This document shows, piece after piece, positions 55,301-64,000 of a stretch of 64,000 nt of DNA. Source of the DNA: Telopea speciosissima. Taxonomy: Eukaryota > Streptophyta > Magnoliopsida > Proteales > Proteaceae. Location of the stretch: the NCBI RefSeq assembly GCF_018873765.1, contig NC_057922.1, positions 16,567,563 to 16,631,562 of the forward strand, given 5' to 3'. Position numbers and translations under genes: made by a program. Under the pieces are notes generated by a model, which was not told the DNA's origin, ran no database searches, and saw only the letters and a program-made list of their open reading frames with translations. Each line of letters opens with the position of its first letter. Positions within the stretch are counted from its first letter, which is position 1.

Positions 55301-57410
55301 GCTTGGGCAAATCCACAGACTAAAGGGGACCTTCCTAAGACTAGTAGCATGGTTCTTCTTGTGGTTTATATGGCCCTTGCTTTTGGAAGCTCATGGTGTA
55401 TATTTGTTAGAGCCGTTCTGGTAGCTACATTTGGTCTAGCAGCTGCACAAAAGTTTTTTACAAAGATGCTTAGAAGTGTCTTTTGTGCACCAATATCTTT
55501 CTTTGATTCTACCCCAGCTGGACGGATCTTGAACCGCGTAAGTATTCTACTGTCAGTAGAAAAACTCTTCTACTGAGAACCCCTTAGAAAATTAGGTCAA
55601 GACATAGAATGATTGCTTCTTTGTTCCCTTTCTTTCACATTATTTCTCTTCTTGTATATTTATGAACGACCAGGTGTCTGTAGATCAAAGTGTTGTGGAT
55701 CTTGATATTCCTTTCAGACTCGGTGGATTTGCATCAACAACAATACAACTTCTCGGTATAGTTGGTGTAATGACAAAAGTTACCTGGCAAGTCTTGCTTC
55801 TAGTTGTCCCTATGGCCATTGCATGCTTGTGGATGCAGGTGATTTTTTTTTAATTCCCCTGATATTTAAATTGTAACTTAAATCAGAAAGATTTACAAAT
55901 CTATGAAAAGCTGAATTTGGAGAATATACACACTGTGGTTATAATTCTGAACTTCTTTTTCTCTGATGTTCTGCTTCGATCCATAGTAGTCATTTTGGAC
56001 CTTGCACAATCTTTGTGATGTGTGAAGCACTGCAAATGGCACCAGGCCAGGTCAACTGATTCAATATTCTACACTTCCTCTTTAATAGTTGTCCTTTGCT
56101 CAAGAGTGATAGTACACTACGTATCATTCTCTTGTCCCCCTATGCCCACCAATATGGTGTTCGAGCATTGATCAGAATTTCTGGTTTGTAGAGGGGCAAC
56201 ATTGCTGATCTAGAATGTCCCTTCTGTTGGAGATCCTTTGGATGTCATTTGCACAGTGCTTTCCATCAGCTCGATGACCCACGGAGTGTAGCAATTTTAA
56301 TTTATGAATGTATATGAAAAAATTTAAAGTATTAATTAATTCTTAAAATAATGATTCAGTAAATATAAGTTAATTAAAAAAATATAAATACGGGGATTAA
56401 ATATCTACTTAAATTGAATTTAATATTATTAAAGAAATGCACTTGACTGTTAGAGAGGGGCAATGATGGTTGGAGTTGGTTTTTGAGGGTTATGTATCAT
56501 CACACTCTAATATACATATTAAGTGGTCTGCATGTGATGGAATTCTAATGCATATTTCGAAAATCATGGTTGCACTGGTATCACTACAAACTGTGGTTTG
56601 TGAATGCAGAAATACTACATGGCTTCATCAAGAGAACTTGTTCGCATAGTTAGCATCCAGAAATCTCCAATCATTAATCTCTTTGGGGAGTCGATTGCTG
56701 GAGCAGCTACAATTAGAGGCTTTGGGCAAGAAAAGCGGTTCATGAAGAGGAACCTTTACCTTCTTGATTGTTTTGCTCGCCCCTTCTTCTGCAGCCTTGC
56801 TGCCATTGAGTGGCTGTGCTTTCGCATGGAACTATTATCAACCTTTGTATTTGCATTTTGCATGATTCTACTTGTGAGCTTTCCACATGGAAGCATTGAT
56901 CCAAGTATGTAATATTTTCACACCTCGTAGTATTTGACATCTTCTTACTCTACATGATTTTGCTGCAAAATTTTCCATCTGAAACTATAATTTTTTTCAG
57001 TTATGTTGAAAGTTGTCCCACCCTTAGCAATTTTAAACAGTCTTTTACCTCTATCTGGTACAAACTACAAAGAGAACATAAAGCCAACCTAATATTTTGG
57101 ATGAGACAGATAATGATTATGCAACTTTCGTATGAAAGCAGAATCTTCTTAGGTAACCACTTCATTCAATGATAACTGCTTCTTTCTTTGTCTAGGTATG
57201 GCTGGTCTTGCTGTTACATATGGTCTTAATTTGAACGCACGATTATCACGCTGGATACTAAGCTTTTGCAAGCTTGAAAATAAAATTATATCGATTGAGC
57301 GTATTCATCAGTACTGTCAAATTCCAAGTGAAGCTCCGGCTATTATTGAGAACTCTCGCCCTCCATCTTCATGGCCAGAAAATGGTACCATTGAATTGAT
57401 TGATTTGAAG
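49345..57410 (+). CDS. ABCC5: ABC transporter C family member 5 (MRP5-type), 5' and middle part of gene
   Basis: Seven in-phase exons: 49345-51444, 51572-51892, 51988-52074, 54842-55537, 55674-55838, 56610-56904 and 57196-57410 (1293 codons; the family has about 1510). An N-terminal membrane domain (about residues 30-215) precedes the first ABC membrane domain (about 310-600; [40 protein letters not shown]). The first nucleotide-binding domain has Walker [10 protein letters not shown] (677-685), Q-loop YVSQSAW, signature LSGGQ (767-771), Walker B VYLLDD (787-792) and His824. A basic linker ([13 protein letters not shown]) leads to the second membrane domain, which ends at [16 protein letters not shown]. 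Near-colinear identity to Arabidopsis ABCC5 supports orthology. ABCC5/MRP5 loads inositol hexakisphosphate into the vacuole and affects guard-cell signalling (family knowledge). The second nucleotide-binding domain is not in the window: the intron from 57411 continues past 64000. Confidence 0.96.
52332..52675. mobile_element. Tourist-like (PIF/Harbinger) MITE in ABCC5 intron 3, 344 bp
   Basis: Inverted ends GGCTCCGTTTGGTTGC and GCAACCAAACGGAGCC, with mirrored similarity continuing inward (aaggggaattaaagg, tacccca, atttt). A TTA target duplication flanks it at 52329-52331 and 52676-52678. No coding capacity. Confidence 0.88.
52690..54360 (-). mobile_element. Degenerate gypsy-like LTR element in ABCC5 intron 3
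   Basis: Direct repeats of about 190-230 bp, about 52695-52930 and 54170-54360, share gaaactagctac-type starts, cttatagaatgg, aaaattacttagcccatga, cgggttcaacttgaccc and an end in gatct-catca. The right copy extends left to a TGTTGTGATG start at 53618, giving an LTR of about 743 bp. The complement of a tRNA-Met-like primer site (gctctaatacca, about 53601-53612) lies just inside it. The left LTR seems truncated. The sequence after the left copy (ctctccggcatg, cgacctcgag) resembles, in reverse, the pol end and purine tract of plant gypsy elements. The interior is only about 690 bp and has a 68-codon minus-strand frame (53222-53016) of unknown type. Confidence 0.65.
54361..54841. other. Remainder of ABCC5 intron 3
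   Basis: AT-rich intron ending in a normal acceptor (gtgtgcag) before exon 4. A short near-duplicate, 'gaatagcacatatatgg' and 'gaataacacatatgg', occurs near 54719 and 54767. No gene. Confidence 0.5.
55839..56609. other. ABCC5 intron 5, 771 bp, no gene
   Basis: AT-rich and GT-AG bounded. Apart from A/T-rich runs near 56320-56430, I see no repeat or coding feature. Confidence 0.5.
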
Positions 57411-57907
57411 GTATGTGGTCAATTCCTCTTTCCTGTGCATTTCAATTAGAGGGTAAAGTGTAGAGATTTGACCTAGAAATTTTGCAAAAGGTCTGATAGA
57501 GATAATTTTTAATGTTACATTGGTACTAGAACAATTGGCTGGAACTTATCGTTCGCATAAGGATATGTTATGTCATAAGGCCAATGCAGATCGAAAAGAT
57601 GGAAGAACAGGATTCAGATTCATGGAGAGAGAGAGAGAGAGGGGGGGGGGGAGAATCCATTCAATCAATTAAACCATGGGTTGTAGTGTACTAGTGTAGC
57701 CTTACAGTCTTATCTAAAGACTCAACCAAACTGAATCATATTGGCTTTAGAAAAATCTGTCAACCAATAGGATTCTTTCCTAAATAAATTATAAAAGAAA
57801 GAAATAAATAGAAAAGCAATCCTCCCATACGCAAGCTGAAATAGGGGAGTTTCCATAGCATTATAACTCTAATTAAGGAAGAAAATTATGGAATTTAGGG
57901 ATATTAT
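57411..57907. other. Start of ABCC5 intron 7, no gene
   Basis: Begins with a GTATGT donor. A (GA)n/G-run microsatellite lies at about 57627-57652. Otherwise plain intron DNA up to the old Copia LTR. Confidence 0.5.
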
Positions 57908-58247
57908 TGTTGGGGAGGAATGTGGAACCACGAGGAAGAAACCAAGCAAACAATCACACAAAACCCGAGGAATTTAACGTGGTTCGGCACGAATGCCTAC
58001 ATCCACCCGAGAGAACCAGAGATTTTTCACTAAGCCAAAAAAACTATCTACACCACTCTCCACCTCACAAGTTGATCTCCCTTGCTTGTGTCTTGGGTTT
58101 TCTACACAAAGGAAACATATAGGAAACCCTAGAAACTCTAATCTCCATACAATTACAATTTTACCCTCATATATGTAATGGACTCGACCTCAATTACAAA
58201 TACTGACCTAATAACAATTATGTGGACCAACAAAATACAAGACACAC

Positions 58248-58451
58248 TGTTGAGAAATAGAATTGATTAATGCTTAATGATTCACCTAAGCCTTTATTTA
58301 TACTAATAAAAGAGAATTACATAGACACTTATGCCCCTATATGGATGACATAAGTATAAACAAAGGAAATAGAATAAATAACATAAGAAGAAAATTAAAA
58401 AGAGGAAAGGACCAGAATACCCCTACGGTATTCTGGCCTATATCTCTAACA
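58248..58451 (-). repeat. Copia 2 LTR (3' LTR of the minus-strand element)
   Basis: 204 bp, followed on the inside by the complement of a purine tract (ctccccctcaag, 58452-58463). Confidence 0.93.
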
Positions 58452-58458
58452 CTCCCCC

Positions 58459-60702
58459 TCAAGTTGGTGCAAAAATGTCACACATGCCCAACTTGGCTAG
58501 AAAAGGATGAAACACTTTGCCAATCAGCCCCTTGGTGAACACATCAGCCAGCTGATCAGTAGACTTCACATAGGGAACACAGATAAGTCCAGCTTCAAGT
58601 TTCTCCTTGATGAAATGTCTGTCCACCTCCACATGCTTAGTACGGTCATGTTGGACAGGATTAAGAGCGATGCTTATGGCAGCCTTATTGTCACAATATA
58701 ACATCATTGGAAGTTGGACAGCAACTCCAATATCTTGCAACAGCCCCTTAAGCCACAACAATTCACAGATACCATGAGCCATCGCACGGAATTCAGCCTC
58801 AGCATTGGACTTGGCCACCACATTCTGTTTTTTACTACGCCAGGTGACAAGGTTCCCACCAACAAAAGAGCAGTATCCAGAGATGGACTTCCTATCACTT
58901 GAACCAGCCTAATCTGCATCAGTGTATGCTTCAATCTTTAGATGACCATTGGGAGACAAAAGTATCCCTTGTCCCGGAGCAGACTTCAAGTATCGTAAGA
59001 TGCGAAGGACTACCTCCATATGAGAAGAATAAGGGTCATGCATAAACTGGCTGACCATACTCACTGCAATGACAATGTCAGGCTGAGTGTGAGATAGGTA
59101 GATAAGTTTGCCCACCAACCACTGATAACGACCTTTGTCAACTGGTGTGCCTTCTTTCTCCTTGAGTCTTGTCATAGCTTCTATGGGAGTGTCCGAAGGA
59201 TAACACCCAAGCAGCCCCGTTTCAAATAGTAGATCTAAGACATACTTTCTTTGAGACAGAAATATACCCTTTGAAGAACGAGCAACCTCTATCCCTAGAA
59301 AATATTTCAGAGTCCCCAGATCCTTAATTTCAAACTCACGGCCAAGGAACAGCTTCAACCTGTTGATCTCATCACCATCATTACCGGTCACTACAATATC
59401 ATCAACGTAGACTATGAGGAGAGTAACCTTAGCACCCAGACGTTTGATGAACAAGGTATGATCAGCATTGTTTTGCTGGTAGCCCACGGACAGCATAGCC
59501 TTGTGAAATCTACCGAACCAAGCTCTAGGTAACTGTTTCAAGCCATAGAGTGCATGCTTCAATTGACACACCTTACCCTTGGTAGCAGGACTTGAAAAAC
59601 CTGGAGGAATGTCCATATATACTTCTTCTTTTAGTTCACCATGGAGGAAGGCATTCTTCACATCCAACTGCTGAAGATCCCATCCAAGATTCACTGCACA
59701 GGATAGCAATACCCGTATAGTATTGAGTTTTGCTACCGGTGCGAAAGTCTCCTGGTAGTTAATGCCATATGTCTGAGTGAAGCCTTTAGCAACCAGGCGG
59801 GCCTTGTAACGATCCACTGTACCATCTGCCTTTTGCTTGACCACAAACACCCATTTACAACCCACTGGTTTTTTTCCTGGAGGAAGAGCTACAAGATCCC
59901 ACGTATTGTTTTTGTTCAATGCTCTCATTTCTTCCAACATTGCTGCCTTCCACTTCCCATCTGTAGATGCTTCCTGCCAATTTTTAGGAATGGAAACAGA
60001 AGAAAGGGAGGAAACAAAGGTACGAAAAGAGGGAGAAAGAGAATTATAAGAAACAAAACGGGAAATAGGATGTAAAGTGCAGGTCCTGGTACCTTTGCGA
60101 TGCGCAATGGGTAGATCAGAAGAGGAGGGCTCACCAGGAGAAGGAGGATCTGGATCTTGAGGCGGCAACTGGATGGGTATTGGTACTGCAGTAGGCTGAT
60201 TCTGTCCTCTATTAGAACATCTTCGGTTATAAGTGAGAATGGTGGAATTGTCAACGGTCCTCTGAAAGTTACGAATGGTCCTCTGTACTAGAGTCAGCTC
60301 CCCCTGAATAGGAACATTACCACCACCTGTTTCCATGATCTCCCCCTGTATTGGATTCCCCTCAGGTGAAGGGACAGCAGTCTCGGGAGGCTGGACAGCA
60401 GCCGGGGGGTGTTGGTTGGTGACTATAGGTGATGGAGGGAGGGGAAACCCAAGAGTATAAACCACATCTTCACTAGAACGCTCCTCCTGAAGAGGTGGGG
60501 AGGAATAATAGGAAAGGGTTTCATGGAAAACCACATCCATATTGACCATAGTACGGCGGGTAGGAGGGTGGTAACACTTGAATCCTTTCTGGGTTGGAGA
60601 ATAACCCAAAAGAATACACCGTAACCCACGAGGTTCAAGTTTTCCAGGGGAATGAGTATCCCTAGCATAACAGACACAGCCAAAGACTTTGGGAGGAACC
60701 AC
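58459..60702 (-). pseudogene. Copia 2 pol: reverse transcriptase and RNase H
   Basis: A 597-codon frame (60702-58909) holds the end of integrase with a Pro/Ser-rich linker (about residues 1-225), then reverse transcriptase: KWVFVVKQKADGTVDRYK, YQETFAPVAKLNTIRVLL, the catalytic VYVDDIVV and GTLKYFLGIEVARSSKG. It ends at a premature TAG within the DAD motif that opens RNase H. RNase H continues in the same frame to 58459 (KSNAEAEFRAMAHGICELLW, HVEVDRHFIKEKLEAGLI, QLADVFTKGL). Apart from that stop the domain set is complete. Confidence 0.93.
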
Positions 60703-60753
60703 AAAGGAGGAATCACCAAGTAAAACGTCAGATGGGCTACGGGAATCCAGAAC

Positions 60754-61390
60754 CTAGGAAGGTAACCTATTAATAAGGTAAGCGGCAGTGAGAACCGCAT
60801 CACCCCAATATTGGGATGGAACATGTCGAGCAAACATTAATGCTCTTACCACTTCCAATAAGTGGCGATTCTTTCTTTCGGCCACACCTTTTTGGGCCGG
60901 GGTATCAACACAACTAGTCTGATGTATAATCCCATGGTCAGCAAGGTATTTTTTAAATTGGGATTCCTTATATTCAGTGCCATTATCACTCCGTAAAACC
61001 TTAAGAGTGGCATGGAATTGGGTTTGGACCAGTTTATGAAAATGTTCAAAACATAAAAAAACCTGGTTTTTAGACTGAAGAAGATAAATCCAAGTATTCC
61101 GAGAATGACAGTCAATAAATGAGACAAACCAACGATGGCCAGAGATAGAGGTCTTACGACTAGGTCCCCAAACATCTGAATGCACCAAATGAAAACCAGA
61201 AGAACTCCTTTTATTAGATAAAGAAAAAGTTGCACGTGTCTATTTGGCCAGAACATAAGCCTCACAAAAAAAATTATCCTCATTACATTTGGTGACCAAA
61301 GATGGAAATAAATGTGCTAAAATTCCTAATGGAGGGTGACCTAATCTAAAGTGCCATTGGTAAAGTTCAGAAGAGACCAAGGAGTTCTAA
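60754..61390 (-). pseudogene. Copia 2 integrase
   Basis: Minus-strand reading from about 61390 shows the zinc-binding HHCC region (WHFRLGHPPLG, then C and C), broken by a stop near 61240. The catalytic core follows in the frame 61188-60754. The D,D,E residues sit in VHSDVWGPS, VLRSDNGTEY and GVAERKNRHLLEV, with VPSQYWGDAVLTAAYL near the end. A TAG near 60752 separates it from the downstream pol frame. Confidence 0.9.
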
Positions 61391-61779
61391 TGTAGCGGAG
61401 AAGGTAGCAGGGAAGGAAGATGGCCATCATCAAGCAGATACAGCCCATCGTGAACTCTACCCAATCCAATCGTCTTTCCAGACGCCAAATCCTGAAAAAC
61501 ACAATGGGAAGGATAAAAGGTTACCTTGCAGTTAAGATCACGAGTAATACTACTAATGGAAAGGAGGTTAGTAATAAAATTAGGTATATGTAACACAGAA
61601 GACAAAAGGAGGTTGGATGTACAGTTGATGATTCCTTTTCCAGAGATGGAAGAAAGAGAACCATCAGCCACCTTGACTTTGTCTTTCCCAGAAGCAGGAG
61701 AATATCTATAAAATAAGCTAGAAGTACCAGTCATGTGATCTGTAGCCCCGGAATCAATGATCCAGGGATGGGAAGCCAT
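61387..61779 (-). pseudogene. Copia 2 aspartic protease
   Basis: The frame contains the active-site block WIIDSGATDHMTG and the Copia protease follow-on KVADGSLSSISGKG and SSVLHIPNFITNLLSISS, ending at a TAG at 61387. It lies between gag and integrase, as expected. Confidence 0.88.
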
Positions 61780-61892
61780 AGAAGCACAATGACCACCAAA
61801 AAGGATACCTGACCAGGCAAAATATGAACCTGAAGGAGTTGAGGAATTGGTAGTGGCAGTGGAAGTAGCAGAGGCAGCAGCAGCGGAAGACC

Positions 61893-62871
61893 TTAGTATA
61901 CGCAGGAAAGCCTGTAAGTCATCCTTGGATAGACCAATGTCTGTAGCCGGGGCTGTATCAACAGATTCAGATTGATTGGCCTTGCTTTTAGGTTTTTTCT
62001 TGGCAGCCCGCTTGGCTTCAAAGTCAGCCGGTTTCCCATGAAGCTTCCAGCACTTGTCCTTGGTATGATATGGCTTGTGACAGTGGTCACAGGTAATAGG
62101 ACCTGAAGAAGAGCTACCAACAGATAAAGTACCAATAGGGGCAGCAGTAGCCTAGGCAGCAGTCTGGAGAGCCGATCTGTCCGAAACAGGAGGATGTAAC
62201 ATAGCAGCCCTGCGGTTTTCTTCTGAAGAGACCAGGGCATAGGACTGTTCAAGTGTGGGAAAAGGAGAATGGCCCAACACCTGAACATGAATCTGGTCAT
62301 ATTCAACATTCAACCTGGCCAAGAAGTCATAAACCCGAATCTTGTCAACATGCTTCTTATAGGTAGCGATGTTGGCAGCTGTATCAGGGTGATAATCCGA
62401 AAAATGATCCAATTGCTGCCAGAGGCTGCGGAGAGTGGCATAATATTTAGACACAGTGAAGTCCCCTTGAGTAGTATGAAGGACCTTCTTGCAAAGCTCA
62501 TAAACCTGAGCATCATTACCAAGCTGCCCATATGTCTCTTTACATGCTGCCCAAATCTAAGAAGCTGTATCAAGTAGAAGAAAGCCCTATGCAAGATCTG
62601 AATTCATAGAACCAACAAAATATGACATAAGAAGACCATTGTTGGCTAGCCATCGAGTCTTGGCAGGACCAGGGGCAGTCGGCATAGGGATAGTCCCATC
62701 AATATAACCAGTGAGGCCACGGTCAGCAATAGCAAAAGATGTGGATCGAGACCATAGCAGATAGTTGCTGCCGTCTAACTTGATAGGGTTAGGGTGGAGA
62801 TCACGAAAATCAGATTTGTCATGGTTAACCGGATCAGATGTAGCCGTGGAAATATCAGTGGAGTCACCCAT
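61893..62871 (-). pseudogene. Copia 2 gag with zinc knuckle, broken by stops
   Basis: Starts at 62871 (MGDSTDISTATSD) with IKLDGSNYLLWSRSTSFAI. Two premature stops lie near 62587 and 62557. The frame resumes with MSKYYATLRSLWQQLDHF to another stop near 62152, then a CX2CX4HX4C knuckle (CDHCHKPYHTKDKC, about 62050-62092). The gag resembles that of Copia 1 at 10396-11016. Confidence 0.85.
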
Positions 62872-63616
62872 GGTGCAGAGAAGAGCTGTCCAGCAGAGAA
62901 ACCCAGCGGAGAGACCACACCTGGTGCCGAAAGGTGAGCCGAATGACCCTTGGTGATGGGAAATACACTGCCCAAAAAACCAGCAGCAAAAGAGGAGCCC
63001 TCCCCAAGATCAAGTGTGTTAGGGTTGTTGAAGAAAACCCAAAAAAAAACAGAGATCGATGGGGCAGGTTAATCCAAAAAAAATTGTTGAAGAATGCTGA
63101 TCAACTCTGTCCAATATACTGTAGAGATTGTCCTTGATGAAGAATAAAAAACACCAAAAGAAGCAGGAGCCACAAGCAGCCCAATCCCAAACCGAGAAGA
63201 TGCAGGGTTTTTGTGAAGTAAAAAAAAACCTGAAAGGAGGTCTCGATAGGGAGATGGGGTCTTCAGGTCTGGAGTAGTCTCAATAGGAGCAGGCCAATGT
63301 CGCAGGAGGCTTCCCAATAGAAGGAGAAGCAGTCCTAAGAAATCCTGGACTGAACTTCAATAAAAACAGGAAACTCCAATTATCGCAATAGTGAACCAGC
63401 AGCCATCGAGAGAAAGGTTTAGGTCATGGAAAAAAAGGAATAAAAGAGGTGGGAAGGGGCAGCAACTAGATCGTGTGATCACCTCACCTCTGCATTGCTG
63501 CCCTTAGAGAAGGAGAAGAAGCAAGGAGAAGGGGGAGAAAAAAAATCGAGAGAGAAGGGAAAGAGAAGAGAACACGATGGGAGGGTGGGAGGGGTTTTTG
63601 AAAAAATTAGAATCGT

Positions 63617-63629
63617 TGCTCTGATGCCA
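63617..63629 (-). other. Primer-binding site of Copia 2
   Basis: The minus strand reads TGGCATCAGAGCA directly inside the LTR: an initiator tRNA-Met-type site with one base different from Copia 1 (TGGTATCAGAGC). Confidence 0.85.
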
Positions 63630-63843
63630 TGTTGAGAAATAGAATTGATTAATGCTAAAGTGAATCAATATGATTCCCTAAGCCTTTATTTATACTAATA
63701 AAAGAGAATTACATAGACACTTATGCCCCTATATAGATGACATAAGTATAAACAAAGGAAATAGAATAAATACCATAAGAAGAAAATTAAAAGGAGGAAA
63801 GGACCAGAATACCCCTACGGTATTTTGGCCTATATCTCTAACA
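63630..63843 (-). repeat. Copia 2 LTR (5' LTR of the minus-strand element)
   Basis: 214 bp. It carries an insertion of about 10 bases relative to 58248-58451, near 63656-63676. Confidence 0.93.
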
Positions 63844-63860
63844 CACACCCAACCCCAACA

Positions 63861-64000
63861 AGCTCCACCTTGGCTTGGATTCTGTAAGCCACCTTGAAGA
63901 AGATTGGTATCTTCCATACCCAACCGGCATGGCCCACACCCCTACCTGGGTGCCCCGTACAACTCACCACCACTGTATGATATGGCGTGGCTCCACCTCT
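63861..64000 (-). mobile_element. Body of the older Copia element, cut by the window end
   Basis: The minus strand shows a purine tract (ccaaggtggagct) against the LTR end at 63860. The remaining 130 bp are GC-richer than the intron and non-coding as far as visible. Confidence 0.55.

Larger units (their letters stand above)
58248..63843 (-). mobile_element. Copia retrotransposon 2, near full length, nested in an older LTR
   Basis: 5,596 bp on the minus strand. LTRs lie at 58248-58451 (204 bp) and 63630-63843 (214 bp); both start TGTTGAGAAATAG and end CTCTAACA. By eye they differ by four substitutions and one small indel block, fewer than Copia 1. The 5-bp target duplication cacac lies at 58243-58247 and 63844-63848. 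The order on the minus strand is gag, protease, integrase, reverse transcriptase, RNase H, the Copia order. Several in-frame stops make it non-autonomous today. It is antisense to ABCC5. Confidence 0.96.
57908..63860 (-). mobile_element. LTR of an older Copia element, split by the insertion of Copia 2
   Basis: The LTR starts TGTTGGGG at 57908, runs to 58247, is interrupted by the element at 58248-63843 plus one copy of its CACAC target duplication, and finishes CCCCAACA at 63860. The 8-bp ends are perfectly inverted. Without the insertion the LTR is about 352 bp. A purine-tract complement (agctccaccttgg) follows at 63861, so the older element lies on the minus strand and its body continues past the window. 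Its left flank is host intron. Confidence 0.8.

Overview
The window is nuclear DNA of a flowering plant, most likely a eudicot; I cannot name the species. The basis is spliced plant genes (GT-AG introns), a plant MRP-type ABC transporter, an R2R3-MYB factor, an AWPM-19 protein, and plant transposon families (Copia, gypsy, RTE LINEs with TTG-type 3' tails, MULEs, MITEs, a TRIM and an Au-like SINE). There are five host genes. Transposon-derived sequence makes up much of the rest. No CRISPR, rRNA gene or operon is present.

Layout. 1-4300: LTR and non-coding flank of a minus-strand gypsy-like element, then an L1 fragment and an RTE LINE fragment. 4824-17448 (+): the last three exons of an aromatic L-amino-acid decarboxylase, with a 12.1-kb intron that holds a Copia fragment, an RTE fragment, a Copia element lacking its integrase region (8233-11901), a 38-bp minisatellite, a solo LTR, a 264-bp TRIM and a 180-bp tandem repeat. 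17700-20510: RTE pieces, one split by a 1.2-kb MULE. 21661-22739 (-): three-exon R2R3-MYB. 23000-30900: intergenic, with a near-perfect palindrome, a Tourist-like MITE, a hairpin repeat and a 1.4-kb element with long terminal inverted repeats. 30936-31808 (-): three-exon AWPM-19/PM19-like gene with G-box/ABRE motifs upstream. 32800-35300: three hairpin repeats. 35676-37022 (+): intronless GPR107-type seven-transmembrane protein followed by an Au-like SINE. 38800-49300: AT-rich intergenic DNA with more hairpins, MITEs and a segmental duplication.

49345-57410 (+): seven exons (1293 residues) of an ABCC5/MRP5 orthologue. Its next intron is entered at 57411 and does not end inside the window. That intron holds the LTR of an old Copia element, and a younger Copia element (58248-63843) sits inside that LTR, bounded by a CACAC target duplication. 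The second nucleotide-binding domain of ABCC5 should lie beyond position 64000.

The host genes are unrelated single genes rather than a cluster. The strongest themes are very large TE-laden introns with intact exons, antisense orientation of the orientable LTR elements with preserved structure in those introns, nested insertions whose target duplications can be read directly, and a set of GC-rich hairpin repeats between 28 and 49 kb. I found no convincing undescribed multi-gene system. The hairpins and the integrase-deleted Copia are the best candidates for new repeat families.
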